DNA of 51,346 nt from an uncultured Pleomorphomonas sp. (GTDB lineage Bacteria; Pseudomonadota; Alphaproteobacteria; Rhizobiales; Pleomorphomonadaceae): positions 1 to 51,346 of the forward strand of contig CALMMQ010000094.1 in assembly GCA_937868725.1 (NCBI GenBank), read 5' to 3'. Each line of letters starts with the position of its first letter. Within the stretch, counting starts at the first letter, position 1. The notes under the pieces were generated by a model that was not told where the DNA came from, searched no databases, and worked only from the letters and a program-made list of their open reading frames with translations. This document shows, piece after piece, positions 29,502 to 37,447 of the stretch. A program made the translations under genes and the position numbers.

Positions 29502-30320
29502 TCATCTGAGCCCCAGCGCCACCAGCGCCGCGTCGTACTCGCTGCGACGGAAGGCGCGGCGTTCGACCGCCTCATCGTCCATGCCCCAGAGCTCGGCGTT
29601 CCAGTCCTCGTCGATGTAGGCCGCCGTCCAGCCGGCGTCGGGATCGAGGAAGCGTTCGGCCACGGCCAGCGCGATCAGCGCCGAACCGGTGACCGAGGTC
29701 ACGGTGTGCATGGCGGCGAGCGCCAGCGGGCGGTCGGGCAAAGCGGCCTCGACGGCGGCGGGCAGCGCCGGATCCTGATCGACGTGCACGACGCCGACAG
29801 TGTGGCGCAGGGGGACACCGAAGCGCTTCTCGGCCCAGGCGACGATCGGGTCCCAGTGGGTCTTCTGGCGCGCCACCAGCCGGTCTGGCCCCTCGGCGCG
29901 GTAGAACAGCAGATCGCTCATGGCGAAGCGGGCGATCTCCGTCTTGACGGCGCCCATCTCGCCGGCAACGCCGTCAATGGCGGCATTAACCAGCCGGGTG
30001 AGCGGCATGGTAGCGGGATCGATGAATTCTTCCTGATTGGCCCATTCGGCCTCGATGGCACAGGCGATGCGCATGTCCGGCACTTCGACGGCCTTGCGGG
30101 CCGGCGTCAGCACCGGCTTGCCGTCGAGCGTCAGGCGAAAGGCGTCACCGGCCGATTCGGCCCGCACCTCGGAATAGAAGCGCTTGGGCAGAACCCGACG
30201 GACGTTGGCCCTGGCCCGCTCGGTGGCGCGCACCGGATCGAAGGTGGTGTCAACAGCCGCCAGTCCGGCAAACAGATCGCCGTACCAGTCGGACGGCTTG
30301 TCGATGTCGTCGTCGGCCAT
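29502..30320 (-). CDS. ATP12 family chaperone
   Basis: A 272-residue protein of the ATP12 family. In mitochondria ATP12 holds the F1-ATPase alpha subunit before assembly; alphaproteobacterial homologues are presumed to help F1 assembly in the cytoplasm. Recognisable segments are RFYSEVRAE, LDGKPVLTPARKAVEVP, EWANQEEFIDPATMPLTRLVNAAID and DLLFYRAEGPDRLVARQ. The ATG at 30320 is preceded by GGAGAAC. It starts 1 bp after the HAD phosphatase stop, so the two are one operon. Confidence 0.9.
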   Translation of the reverse strand: MADDDIDKPSDWYGDLFAGLAAVDTTFDPVRATERARANVRRVLPKRFYSEVRAESAGDAFRLTLDGKPVLTPARKAVEVPDMRIACAIEAEWANQEEFIDPATMPLTRLVNAAIDGVAGEMGAVKTEIARFAMSDLLFYRAEGPDRLVARQKTHWDPIVAWAEKRFGVPLRHTVGVVHVDQDPALPAAVEAALPDRPLALAAMHTVTSVTGSALIALAVAERFLDPDAGWTAAYIDEDWNAELWGMDDEAVERRAFRRSEYDAALVALGLR

Positions 30321-30321
30321 G

Positions 30322-30999
30322 TCAGTTCTCCACGGCAACCAAGCGGTCGATCATGCCCGACAGCTGGTGGCTGGTCTCAACGTAAGCGTCCGGAGCGCTG
30401 GCCATCAGGTCATTTTCGCCATGATAGCCCCAGGCAACGGCAATGGCGCGGGCGCCGGCGGCCTTGGCCATGTCGATATCATAGGTGGTGTCACCGATGA
30501 CGATGGTGCGCGCCATGTCGGCACCGACCGCCGCCACGGCGTCCTCGACCATGAACGGGTGCGGCTTCGACGGGCCGTCGTCGCCAGTGCGGAGCACCGT
30601 GAACAGATCGGCGATGCCGTGAGCGGCCAGAACGGCGTCGAGGCCACGGCGCCCCTTGCCGGTGACGACGCCGACCAGCGTGTCGTCGGCGGCAGCGAGC
30701 TTTTCCAGCAGGTCGCGGATGCCGGGGTACAGGGGCGCCGTTTCGTTGAGACGCGGGCTCAGTTCCTCGTAGGCGGCGCGGTAGCCGGCGGCCAGGCGAT
30801 CGATCGGCGCGTCCGGCTGGTGGTCGGTCAGCTTGGCGACCGCTTCGGGCAGCGACAGGCCGATGATGGCGCGCGTGGCGTCATCGGTCGGCGGCGGCAG
30901 GCCGGCGCGCTCGAACGCCCGCGCCATGGTCATGATGATCATCCGCTGGCTATCCACCAGCGTGCCATCGCAATCGAACAGGACCAGTCTCAGCACCAT
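30322..30999 (-). CDS. HAD-IA family hydrolase (phosphoglycolate phosphatase-like)
   Basis: A 225-residue phosphatase. Motif I is LFDCDGTLVDSQ (nucleophile D9, acid D11), motif II VGVVTGKG, motif III lysine in GPSKPHP and motif IV IGDTTYDIDMAKAAG. The helical cap (about 18-85) is that of the Gph/PGP-like group. It probably dephosphorylates a small metabolite; specificity is not predictable. It forms a pair with the ATP12 gene, an association common in Hyphomicrobiales. Confidence 0.9.
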   Translation of the reverse strand: MVLRLVLFDCDGTLVDSQRMIIMTMARAFERAGLPPPTDDATRAIIGLSLPEAVAKLTDHQPDAPIDRLAAGYRAAYEELSPRLNETAPLYPGIRDLLEKLAAADDTLVGVVTGKGRRGLDAVLAAHGIADLFTVLRTGDDGPSKPHPFMVEDAVAAVGADMARTIVIGDTTYDIDMAKAAGARAIAVAWGYHGENDLMASAPDAYVETSHQLSGMIDRLVAVEN

Positions 31000-31092
31000 T
31001 TCCCTATCCTTCTCATCCGAGAGGCAGGCCTTGGCGCAAGATCGCTGATCCGGCCAGAGCGTGCCGTCAGCGGCAATGCCCTCGCCCGCCGA

Positions 31093-32025
31093 TCACAGCG
31101 CGCCGCCGGCCTCGGTCTTCAGCCAGGCTTCGCCACAGGCCTTGGCCAGTTCGCGCACGCGCAGAATGTAGCTCTGCCGTTCGGTCACCGAGATGACGCC
31201 GCGGGCGTCCAGCAGATTGAAGCGATGGCTGGCCTTGATGCACTGGTCGTAGGCGGGCAGCACGCAGAGATGACGCACGCCGCCGCCGGCCGCCTCGCCC
31301 TTGGCCAGCAGGGCCTTGCACTCGGCCTCGGCATCGCGGAAGTGCTGCATCAGCATGTCGGTGTCGGCATATTCGAAGTTGTGCCGCGAGTATTCTTCCT
31401 CGGCCTGATGGAAGACGTCGCCGTAGGTCACCTTCTCATCGCCGTCGCGACCGTTGAAGTTGAGCTCGTAGCCGTTGTCGACGCCCTGGAGATACATCGC
31501 CAGACGTTCGAGACCGTAGGTCAGCTCGCCGGACACCGGCGAGCACTCGATGCCGGCCACCTGCTGGAAGTAGGTGAACTGGCTGACTTCCATGCCGTCG
31601 CACCAGCACTCCCAGCCAAGGCCCCAGGCGCCGAGCGTCGGGCTTTCCCAGTCGTCCTCGACAAAGCGCACGTCGTGCAGCTTGAGGTCGATGCCGATGG
31701 CCTTGAGGCTCTCGAGATAGAGCTCCTGCAGGTTTTCCGGCGACGGCTTCAGGATGACCTGGAACTGATAGTAGTGCTGGAAGCGGTTGGGATTCTCGCC
31801 ATAGCGGCCGTCCTTGGGCCGGCGCGAGGGCTGGACATAGGCCGCCTTCCACGGCTTGGGGCCGAGCGAACGCAGCGTCGTGGCCGGATGGAAGGTGCCG
31901 GCGCCGACTTCCATGTCGTAGGGCTGCAGCACGACGCAACCCTTTTCGGCCCAGAAACGCTGAAGGGTCAGGATGAGCCCCTGAAAGGACCGGCGGGGAT
32001 CGTTGACGTCGACAGTCTGAGACAT
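31093..32025 (-). CDS. glyQ: Glycyl-tRNA synthetase alpha subunit
   Basis: A 310-residue catalytic subunit of the alpha2-beta2 glycyl-tRNA synthetase (E. coli GlyQ is 303). Recognisable segments are [55 protein letters not shown] and [14 protein letters not shown]. It charges tRNA-Gly only together with the beta subunit GlyS. glyS, normally directly or nearly directly downstream, is not there: the next gene is the HAD phosphatase, after 93 bp containing no trace of it. Confidence 0.97.
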   Translation of the reverse strand: MSQTVDVNDPRRSFQGLILTLQRFWAEKGCVVLQPYDMEVGAGTFHPATTLRSLGPKPWKAAYVQPSRRPKDGRYGENPNRFQHYYQFQVILKPSPENLQELYLESLKAIGIDLKLHDVRFVEDDWESPTLGAWGLGWECWCDGMEVSQFTYFQQVAGIECSPVSGELTYGLERLAMYLQGVDNGYELNFNGRDGDEKVTYGDVFHQAEEEYSRHNFEYADTDMLMQHFRDAEAECKALLAKGEAAGGGVRHLCVLPAYDQCIKASHRFNLLDARGVISVTERQSYILRVRELAKACGEAWLKTEAGGAL

Positions 32026-32143
32026 GGAAGGGTTTCCGTACCAAGGGGAAATTGGCGCGGAAATTAGGGGCGCCTCGCCCCCCCGTCAATCGCAAAAAGA
32101 CGGAAGGCTGCCGGCCGCAAGTCCGCCAGCTGTCGGCCAAAGC

Positions 32144-32178
32144 AAAAGGCCGTGCCTCAAGCAGGGACACGGCCTTTC
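32144..32178 (-). terminator. Terminator downstream of the 60-residue gene
   Basis: AAAGGCCGTG (32145-32154) and CACGGCCTTT (32168-32177) form a perfect 10-bp stem; on the minus strand it ends in TTTTGCTTT. It separates the 60-residue gene from glyQ, which therefore probably has its own promoter in 32026-32143. Confidence 0.6.
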
Positions 32179-32210
32179 GAAGGACTGGAAGCGTTCCGAC
32201 GCCGAGGCGA

Positions 32211-32393
32211 TCAGCCGCGCGGGTCGCGATAGACGCCGGTGCGCGGATCGCGCTCCAGACGAATTTCGATGGGCTTGGGCTCGGCGTTGGCTTCCCGGAG
32301 GAACTCGCCTACCCGCGTCATCTCCCGCTTGGCAAAACGAGCCGCGTAGTAGATGCCGGCACCCAGAAGAGCAAGACCGATCACAGGAGGCAT
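32211..32393 (-). CDS. 60-residue single-helix membrane protein, unknown function
   Basis: A 60-residue protein with one N-terminal hydrophobic helix (about 3-19, VIGLALLGAGIYYAARF) and a charged cytosolic tail ending RLERDPRTGVYRDPRG. A good GAGGAG site precedes the ATG. Similar short proteins are found between the S49 peptidase gene and glyQ in other Hyphomicrobiales, which supports it being real, but no function is known. Confidence 0.75.
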   Translation of the reverse strand: MPPVIGLALLGAGIYYAARFAKREMTRVGEFLREANAEPKPIEIRLERDPRTGVYRDPRG

Positions 32394-32471
32394 AGCGTCA
32401 TCTCCTCTTTAAACAATTCCATGAGAACACTGGTTCAGTTCTCTTGCAAGCGGTTATTTTTCCCGCTTAGT

Positions 32472-33335
32472 TCACAATCCGTAGCGCCAATAGTGACTGC
32501 GCGCCTCGACAGCGGCGAGCGCGTCCTCGGCCGACAGCAGCGCTGGCGTACGTGTTTCTCCATATGAGCCAAAGATTTGCCGACGCAGGAAACCGCCGCC
32601 TCGGGCCACCGGGCGGATGTCGACCTTGTCACCAAACTTCGCTCTCAGGTCTTCGTGCAGCGTGCCGACGCGGTCGGCAAGACCAAGGTCTATGGCGGTG
32701 CGGCCAACCCAGAACAGGCCGGAATACAGGTCGTCGGACTCCTTGAGTCGATCGCCACGCCGGCCGCGCACCAGCGCGACGAAGCTGTCGTGGATGTCCT
32801 TCTGCAGCGCCATGAGGTGTTCGACGTCGGCCGGCACTTCCGGCATGAACGGATCGAGCGTCGACTTGCGCGCACCGGCGGTGTGCACGCGCCGTTCGAC
32901 ACCGAGCCGCTCGATGGCCTTGTCGAAGCCGAACGAGGCGGAGATGACGCCGATCGAACCGACGATCGAGGCGGGATCGACGATGATCTCGTCGCCGGCG
33001 CAGGCGAGCATGTAGCCGCCCGAAGCCGCCACGTCCTCGACGTAGGCGTAGACCGGTAGCTTCTTCTCCTCGGCGAGCTGGCGCACGCGTCGGAAGATCA
33101 GGTTGGACTGCACCGGCGCCCCGCCGGGCGAGTTGATGGCCAGAGCCACGGCGACGGCGCCCTTGATGCCGAAGGCCTTGTCCAGGCTGGCATCGAGGCC
33201 GCTGGCGGTCAGCGCTCCGCGGCCGGCGCCGAAGGCGCCGATCGGCCCCTGCAGCCGGACCACCGGCACCACGGGCCGCTTGCCCACCAGGGCAGCCGGC
33301 AGATAACGGGCAAAATCGACCAAGACGGTCTCCAT
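32472..33335 (-). CDS. S49 family peptidase (SohB/SppA-like)
   Basis: A 287-residue serine protease using a Ser-Lys dyad: S105 in DVAASGGYMLAC and K157 in AGARKSTLDPF. The INSPGG oxyanion motif and the IVGSIGV motif are present. Family members cleave signal peptides or membrane protein fragments at the inner membrane. This form has the single-domain SppA length and only a weak N-terminal hydrophobic segment, so it may be cytoplasmic or peripheral. The upstream 365 bp contain extensive inverted repeats. Confidence 0.9.
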   Translation of the reverse strand: METVLVDFARYLPAALVGKRPVVPVVRLQGPIGAFGAGRGALTASGLDASLDKAFGIKGAVAVALAINSPGGAPVQSNLIFRRVRQLAEEKKLPVYAYVEDVAASGGYMLACAGDEIIVDPASIVGSIGVISASFGFDKAIERLGVERRVHTAGARKSTLDPFMPEVPADVEHLMALQKDIHDSFVALVRGRRGDRLKESDDLYSGLFWVGRTAIDLGLADRVGTLHEDLRAKFGDKVDIRPVARGGGFLRRQIFGSYGETRTPALLSAEDALAAVEARSHYWRYGL

Positions 33336-33352
33336 GGTTCAGTCATTCGCTC

Positions 33353-33422
33353 GTGCACTGACGCATGCATTCGGTCCACGCTATGGACAACCAGCGGCGA
33401 ATGAATGCGTCGAAAAGTGCAC
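33353..33422. repeat. Long imperfect inverted repeat upstream of the S49 peptidase gene
   Basis: GACGCATGCATTCG (33360-33373) faces CGAATGAATGCGTC (33398-33411) with one mismatch. Inside, GTCCA (33374-33378) pairs with TGGAC (33384-33388). Outside, GTGCAC (33353-33358) pairs with GTGCAC (33417-33422). The whole could fold as a 70-nt hairpin, starting 17 bp before the S49 start codon. It may be a 5' leader structure or operator. Confidence 0.5.
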
Positions 33423-33439
33423 TCGCAACATATTGAATC

Positions 33440-33545
33440 TAGTGCAGTTTACGACACCGACCCTTGATCGGTCGCTTGCCACTAACGTCAATCAAGTGTC
33501 GTTGTCACTGCACCAGCGCATGTGGGGAGGCCGGCCGGCCTTTTC
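33440..33545 (+). ncRNA. Candidate small RNA with its own terminator
   Basis: GTGCAGT (33442-33448) pairs with ACTGCAC (33507-33513), CGACAC (33452-33457) with GTGTCG (33496-33501), and an inner hairpin CGACC/GGTCG is possible at 33458-33474. A GC-rich hairpin AGGCC-GGCC-GGCCT followed by TTTC (33528-33545) could terminate a rightward transcript. No coding frame of quality is present. The promoter is unclear (TATTGA at 33431-33436 as -10). Confidence 0.3.
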
Positions 33546-33639
33546 AACGTCGGATCGGCGGACGCCGCCGGCTGCGACGGGCGGCACTGGCCAATGCGGC
33601 CAACAGGGAATCTAAAGGCGTCCTTCAGAAATTACGTTT

Positions 33640-33667
33640 TTGCACGTATCGACTAAAGTCGTATATA
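33640..33667 (+). promoter_or_regulatory. Promoter with spacer palindrome for the 51-53 residue gene
   Basis: TTGCAC (33640-33645) and TATATA (33662-33667) are separated by 16 bp in an AT-rich stretch. CGACT (33650-33654) and AGTCG (33657-33661) form a palindrome within the spacer, a classic repressor position. The start codon follows 33-39 bp on. Confidence 0.55.
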
Positions 33668-33700
33668 GAGAGGGCAAGAGTGCAAAACCCGAAAGTGAGG

Positions 33701-33862
33701 ATGACCATGGACCTGATGGTTTACGCCCTGATGCAATCGGGCCGGAAGGCCCGGCCGCAGTCTTCCTTCGAACGCGAGATCGCCGACGCGCAGTCGCTCG
33801 CCGAACAGGAAGCTGCCCTTCGCCCCGCCAAGCGCGGCCTCTTCCGCCATATCGGCTTCTGA
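33701..33862 (+). CDS. Small protein of unknown function (51-53 residues)
   Basis: Two ATGs are possible, at 33701 (53 residues) and 33707 (51 residues). GTGAGG lies immediately before the first and six nt before the second, so 33707 is favoured. The product begins with a short hydrophobic-amphipathic MDLMVYALMQSG, continues with a charged helix (EREIADAQSLAEQEAAL) and ends with basic RGLFRHIGF. It has its own promoter and a strong terminator, which supports a real gene. A longer frame reaching back to 33464 has no ribosome site and poor composition. I do not recognise a family. Confidence 0.65.
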   Translation: MTMDLMVYALMQSGRKARPQSSFEREIADAQSLAEQEAALRPAKRGLFRHIGF

Positions 33863-33890
33863 TCAGCCGCTGCCATTCCCCTGACGCGAG

Positions 33891-33921
33891 CGCCCGGCAA
33901 CCAACCGTTGCCGGGCGTTTT
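33891..33921 (+). terminator. Intrinsic terminator after the 51-53 residue gene
   Basis: CGCCCGGCAAC (33891-33901) pairs exactly with GTTGCCGGGCG (33907-33917) and is followed by TTTT. It ends 17 bp before the stop of the convergent methyltransferase gene. Confidence 0.8.
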
Positions 33922-33937
33922 GGTCATTCGGGCGGTA

Positions 33938-34711
33938 TCAGCCATTACCCCACCAATCGACGCCGAGACCGGCACCCCGCAGCACGGCGTCGACGTCGAC
34001 GCGCCAGGCGCCGCCCGGCTCGTGCAGCACCAGCCCCGGCAGCAGCCGCAGCGGCGCCCGCCCCTGCGGCCGACCGCGCAGGATGAGGCGGTGGGCCACC
34101 TCGCCGGCGTGAGCATGGATCGGTAGCAGTGCCAGCGAGCCGAAGCGGCTGCCGACGGCGGCGAGCAGGCGCGGCAGCTCGTCGGCGCGGAAGATCACGG
34201 TCAGCGTGCCGTTCGGATGCAGCAGCGCGGCGGCGGCGCGCAACCAGCCGTCGATGTCGGCGGGGTCGACGACGTGGGCGGCCTGCCGCTGCGGCGACGG
34301 CGACGGCCGGACCCGGTCGCCAGGGTGATAGGGCGGGTTCAAGATGACGTGATCGGCCATGTCCGGCTTGAGCCCGGCGGCGGCGCGCTGGCGCGCAGAG
34401 GCCAGTACGTCGGCCTCAATGACGCCGGCCCGGCCCTCCAGCCCGTTGGCCATGATGTTGCGCCGGGCGAGCGCGGCCGCCTCGGCGTCGCGCTCGACCA
34501 GCGTCACGCTCACCGCGGCAAGACGGGCGGCGGCGCAAAGACCGGCGACGCCGACGCCAGCGCCGAGATCGAGAACGTGGCCACGCGTCTCCGCGCCAAG
34601 GGCGGCGGCCAACAGCACAGCGTCGAGACCGGCGCGATGACCGCCGCGCGCCGGCTGGGTGATGGCCAGACGGTTGTCGAGGAAGCCGTCGACCGTCGTC
34701 GCCTCGGTCAT
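33938..34711 (-). CDS. tRNA1(Val) (adenine37-N6)-methyltransferase-like protein
   Basis: A 257-residue SAM-dependent N6-adenine methyltransferase of the YfiC/TrmN6 group. It opens with DGFLDNRLAITQPARGGHRAGLDAVLLAAAL, then motif I VLDLGAGVGVAGLC, and the catalytic NPPY in VILNPPYHPGD. In E. coli the enzyme methylates A37 of tRNA1-Val. Its ATG overlaps the DUF2007 stop (ATGA), so they are coupled. The gene pair lies between polyprenyl synthetase and the S49 peptidase as in related genomes. Confidence 0.87.
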   Translation of the reverse strand: MTEATTVDGFLDNRLAITQPARGGHRAGLDAVLLAAALGAETRGHVLDLGAGVGVAGLCAAARLAAVSVTLVERDAEAAALARRNIMANGLEGRAGVIEADVLASARQRAAAGLKPDMADHVILNPPYHPGDRVRPSPSPQRQAAHVVDPADIDGWLRAAAALLHPNGTLTVIFRADELPRLLAAVGSRFGSLALLPIHAHAGEVAHRLILRGRPQGRAPLRLLPGLVLHEPGGAWRVDVDAVLRGAGLGVDWWGNG

Positions 34712-34941
34712 CGCCGTCGCTCCGGCCGGAGTTCGTGGGCGAGCCCGGCGTCGGTCATCAGGCGGCGGGCGCGGATGATCTCGTCGGCGTCGACCAGCAC
34801 GCGGCGCGGAAACGAACCGATCATGCCCTCGATGGCGCTGATCGCCTGATCGGCGACCAGATAGGCAATGCCGGTATCCTTGAGCAGCGCCTCGACAAAG
34901 GAAATGGTCACGAGATCGCTCGTCCGGATCAGTTCTTCCAT
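34708..34941 (-). CDS. DUF2007 domain protein
   Basis: A 77-residue protein with the DUF2007 pattern: MEELIRTSDLVTISFVEALLKDTGIAYLVAD, then RRVLVDADEIIRARRLM. Such domains resemble signal-transducing PII-like or ACT-type folds but have no established role. GAGGAG lies five nt before the ATG at 34941; a GTG at 34947 is also open. It is coupled to the downstream methyltransferase gene by a 4-bp overlap. Confidence 0.85.
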   Translation of the reverse strand: MEELIRTSDLVTISFVEALLKDTGIAYLVADQAISAIEGMIGSFPRRVLVDADEIIRARRLMTDAGLAHELRPERRR

Positions 34942-35132
34942 GATCACTCCTCAAATCGTAGCATGCCGCGCCGATGAGATTCGACAATAGCCGTTTGCCG
35001 AACTAATGGTCACTCGGATGATCCGCAATGGTGTTCGCCGGCCGATGGCCGGGCATCCGGGACGAAAGTTCGGCGGCATGAGACAATGCGGTCTTGCGGA
35101 CGCCAAGACCGCCCGGACAATAGGGGTTTGGC

Positions 35133-36152
35133 TTGGCCGATTCTAAAGAAAAACAACGGGCAGAAGCCGCCGCGAAGCCGTCGATCTCGCCGCTTGCCGA
35201 CCTTGTCCAGGCTGACATGCAGCGCGTCAATGACTGCATTCTGGCGATGGCCGGTTCCAATGCCCAGATGATTCCGGACATTGCCCATCATCTCATCGAT
35301 TCCGGCGGCAAGCGCCTGCGGCCGATGCTGACGCTGGCGTGCGCCCGCGCCTGCGGCTATCAGGGCGACCACCACATCAGTCTGGCCGCCGCCGTCGAGT
35401 TCATGCACACGGCAACGCTGCTGCACGACGACGTCGTCGACGAGAGCGAACTCAGGCGCGGCAAGCCGGCCGCCCGCATGCTGTGGGGCAATCAGGCCAG
35501 CGTGCTGGTGGGCGACTACCTGCTCGGTCAGGCCTTCCGCATCATGGTGGGTACCGGTTCGCTCGACGCGCTGGCCGTGCTGTCGAACGCGGCCGCCGTC
35601 ATCGCCGAAGGCGAAGTGATGCAGCTCGCCGCTGCCAAGTCGCTGCGGACCAACGAGGAGCAATACCTCAAGGTCATTCACGCCAAGACGGCGGCGCTGT
35701 TCTCGGCGGCCACCGAGATCGGCCCGATCATCGCCGGCAGCGACGCCGCCACGCGTGACGCCCTCGCCGTCTACGGCAACGAACTCGGCATCGTCTTCCA
35801 GCTGGTCGACGACGCCCTCGATTACGGCGGCTCGTCGATGACGCTCGGCAAGAACGTCGGCGACGACTTCCGCGAGGGCAAGGTGACGCTGCCGATCATC
35901 CTGGCGTTGCAGCAAGGCAGCGACGCCGATCGCGCCTTCTGGTCGAAGACCATCGAGAAGGGCGAGATCGCCGACGGCGACCTCGAACACGCCATCGCTC
36001 TCCTGAGCGGTGCGGGAGCCATCGCCGCTACCGTCGCCCGCGCCCGCCAGTTTGGCGCCAAGGCCAAGGCAGCGCTGGCCGTGCTGCCGGCCGGCGCCTA
36101 TCGCGCCGCGCTCGAGGAAGTGGTCGACTATTGCATCAGCCGCGTCAGCTGA
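35133..36152 (+). CDS. ispB: Polyprenyl (octaprenyl/decaprenyl) diphosphate synthase
   Basis: A 339-residue trans-prenyltransferase making the ubiquinone side chain from FPP or GPP and IPP. The first Asp-rich motif is LLHDDVVDESELRRG (D99, D100, D103) and the second is LVDDALDYGG (D226, D227, D230). Small residues before the first motif agree with a long-chain product; alphaproteobacteria usually make C50. The start is a TTG at 35133, supported by AGGGG upstream and by lack of a suitable ATG before residue 29. It diverges from the DUF2007 gene. Confidence 0.92.
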   Translation: MADSKEKQRAEAAAKPSISPLADLVQADMQRVNDCILAMAGSNAQMIPDIAHHLIDSGGKRLRPMLTLACARACGYQGDHHISLAAAVEFMHTATLLHDDVVDESELRRGKPAARMLWGNQASVLVGDYLLGQAFRIMVGTGSLDALAVLSNAAAVIAEGEVMQLAAAKSLRTNEEQYLKVIHAKTAALFSAATEIGPIIAGSDAATRDALAVYGNELGIVFQLVDDALDYGGSSMTLGKNVGDDFREGKVTLPIILALQQGSDADRAFWSKTIEKGEIADGDLEHAIALLSGAGAIAATVARARQFGAKAKAALAVLPAGAYRAALEEVVDYCISRVS

Positions 36153-36216
36153 CCGTTGCCGCCGGACCGGCTCAGGCCCGCAAACGGCCGAGGCGTGGCT
36201 AGTCGCCCATCTCAAC

Positions 36217-36252
36217 AATAACATTAAGTTATTATAACAACATATTGTTATA
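36217..36252. repeat. Two tandem AT-rich inverted repeats
   Basis: AATAAC (36217-36222) / GTTATT (36228-36233), loop ATTAA, is directly followed by TATAACAA (36233-36240) / TTGTTATA (36245-36252), loop CATA. Both are perfect. They sit in a roughly 100-bp AT-rich island (about 36200-36290) in otherwise very GC-rich DNA, between the convergent genes ispB and cobT. Function unknown. Confidence 0.5.
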
Positions 36253-36294
36253 TATGAATAATATCATCCAAGATAAGAGATTGATTCAACATCG

Positions 36295-36322
36295 CGCCGC
36301 GCCCTGGAACCGGGGCGCGGCG
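36295..36322. terminator. GC-rich hairpin between ispB and cobT
   Basis: CGCCGCGCCC (36295-36304) pairs exactly with GGGCGCGGCG (36313-36322). No T-run follows on either strand, but placement between convergent genes suggests termination, possibly assisted by Rho. Confidence 0.45.
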
Positions 36323-36343
36323 TTGTCGGTGCCGGACGGACGA

Positions 36344-37369
36344 TCAGCCCTTGTCGGACACGCCGGCTTCCGTGAAGGTGGCCATGCCGTTGTGCGTATC
36401 GGCAGCGGCGCGAACGATGGCGCCGGCCACGGCGGCACCGGTCGCCTCCCCGAGGCGGAAGCCGAGATCGACGATCGGCGCCTTGCCCAACCGGGCGATG
36501 ACGTCGCGATGGGCGCCTTCCACTGAAGCGTGACCGATGACGACGTGATCGACGGCGCTGGGATCGATGGCGTGCAGGATGGCAACGGCCGAAGTGACGA
36601 CGTAGCCGTCGGCGACCACCGGGATGCGCTGGTGACGGGCGGCGATGATGGCCCCGACCATGGCGGCGATCTCGCGACCACCGACGCGGCGCAGCACCTC
36701 GAAGCCGTCACGGCGCCCCTCGCCGAGGCGGGCAACGGCGGCGGCGACGGCCGCCCGCTTGCGTTCGAGACCGGCGTCATCGACGCCGGTGCCGCGGCCG
36801 ATCCAGTCGGCGGCCTCACCGCCGTAGAGGGCGTGATAGATGGCGGCGGCCACCGTGGTGTTGCCGATGCCCATTTCGCCGATCATCAGCAGGTCCATGC
36901 CGGCCGAAACGGCCTCCATGCCGAACGCCATGGTGGCGGCGCACTCGGCCTCGCTGAAAGCGTCGGTCTCGGTGATGTCGGGGGTGGGCTGCTCCAGCGC
37001 CAGCTCGAACACCTTGAGGCCGAAGTTGAACGAGGTGCAGAGCTGATTGATGGCGGCACCACCGGCCGAGAAGTTGGCGACCATCTGGTGGTTGACCTCG
37101 ACCGGGAAGGCCGACACGCCCTTGAGCGCCACGCCGTGGCTGCCGGCGAAGATGCACACCATGGGCTTGCGCACGGTCGGTCTGGCCTGTCCCTGCCAGG
37201 CAGCCAGCCACTCGGCCAGTTCCTCAAGACGCCCGAGCGAACCGAGCGGCTTGGTGAGGCAGGCGTTGCGCGCCCGCACGGCCACGACGGCCTCACCATC
37301 GGCGCGCGGCATGGTCGCGACCAGGCGGCGGAAATCATCGAACGGCAGGCCGGACAGGGCGGAAGTCAT
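36344..37369 (-). CDS. cobT: Nicotinate-nucleotide-dimethylbenzimidazole phosphoribosyltransferase
   Basis: A 341-residue enzyme making alpha-ribazole phosphate, the lower ligand of cobalamin, from nicotinate mononucleotide and DMB. Conserved blocks include NACLTKPLGSLGRLEELAEWLA, IFAGSHGVA, GEMGIGNTTVAAAI, GRGTGVDD and VADGYVVTSAVAI, with an acidic late segment LGFRLGEATGAA containing the presumed general base. The ATG at 37369 is chosen; one at 37390 would add seven residues but has no ribosome site. It diverges from cobS. Confidence 0.95.
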   Translation of the reverse strand: MTSALSGLPFDDFRRLVATMPRADGEAVVAVRARNACLTKPLGSLGRLEELAEWLAAWQGQARPTVRKPMVCIFAGSHGVALKGVSAFPVEVNHQMVANFSAGGAAINQLCTSFNFGLKVFELALEQPTPDITETDAFSEAECAATMAFGMEAVSAGMDLLMIGEMGIGNTTVAAAIYHALYGGEAADWIGRGTGVDDAGLERKRAAVAAAVARLGEGRRDGFEVLRRVGGREIAAMVGAIIAARHQRIPVVADGYVVTSAVAILHAIDPSAVDHVVIGHASVEGAHRDVIARLGKAPIVDLGFRLGEATGAAVAGAIVRAAADTHNGMATFTEAGVSDKG

Positions 37370-37393
37370 GGCGGAAACAGTCCTTTTCATTGC

Positions 37394-37447
37394 GGTGTGA
37401 AAATCAGGATTTAGTGGAGTTTTCTGGAATTGATCCAGATTCACACC
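37394..37447. promoter_or_regulatory. Nested inverted repeats between cobT and cobS
   Basis: An outer perfect pair GGTGTGAA (37394-37401) / TTCACACC (37440-37447) encloses AAATC-AG-GATTT (37401-37412) and TCTGGA-ATTGA-TCCAGA (37423-37439). All lie in the 130-bp divergent promoter region of the two cobalamin genes. They could be operators or a structured leader. No B12-box of a cobalamin riboswitch is seen. Confidence 0.45.

Noticed and set aside
33464-33700. N-terminal extension of the 51-53 residue protein back to 33464
   Set aside because: It would run through the promoter and the structured region, has no ribosome site, and its composition is Arg/Cys-rich and unlike a protein domain.
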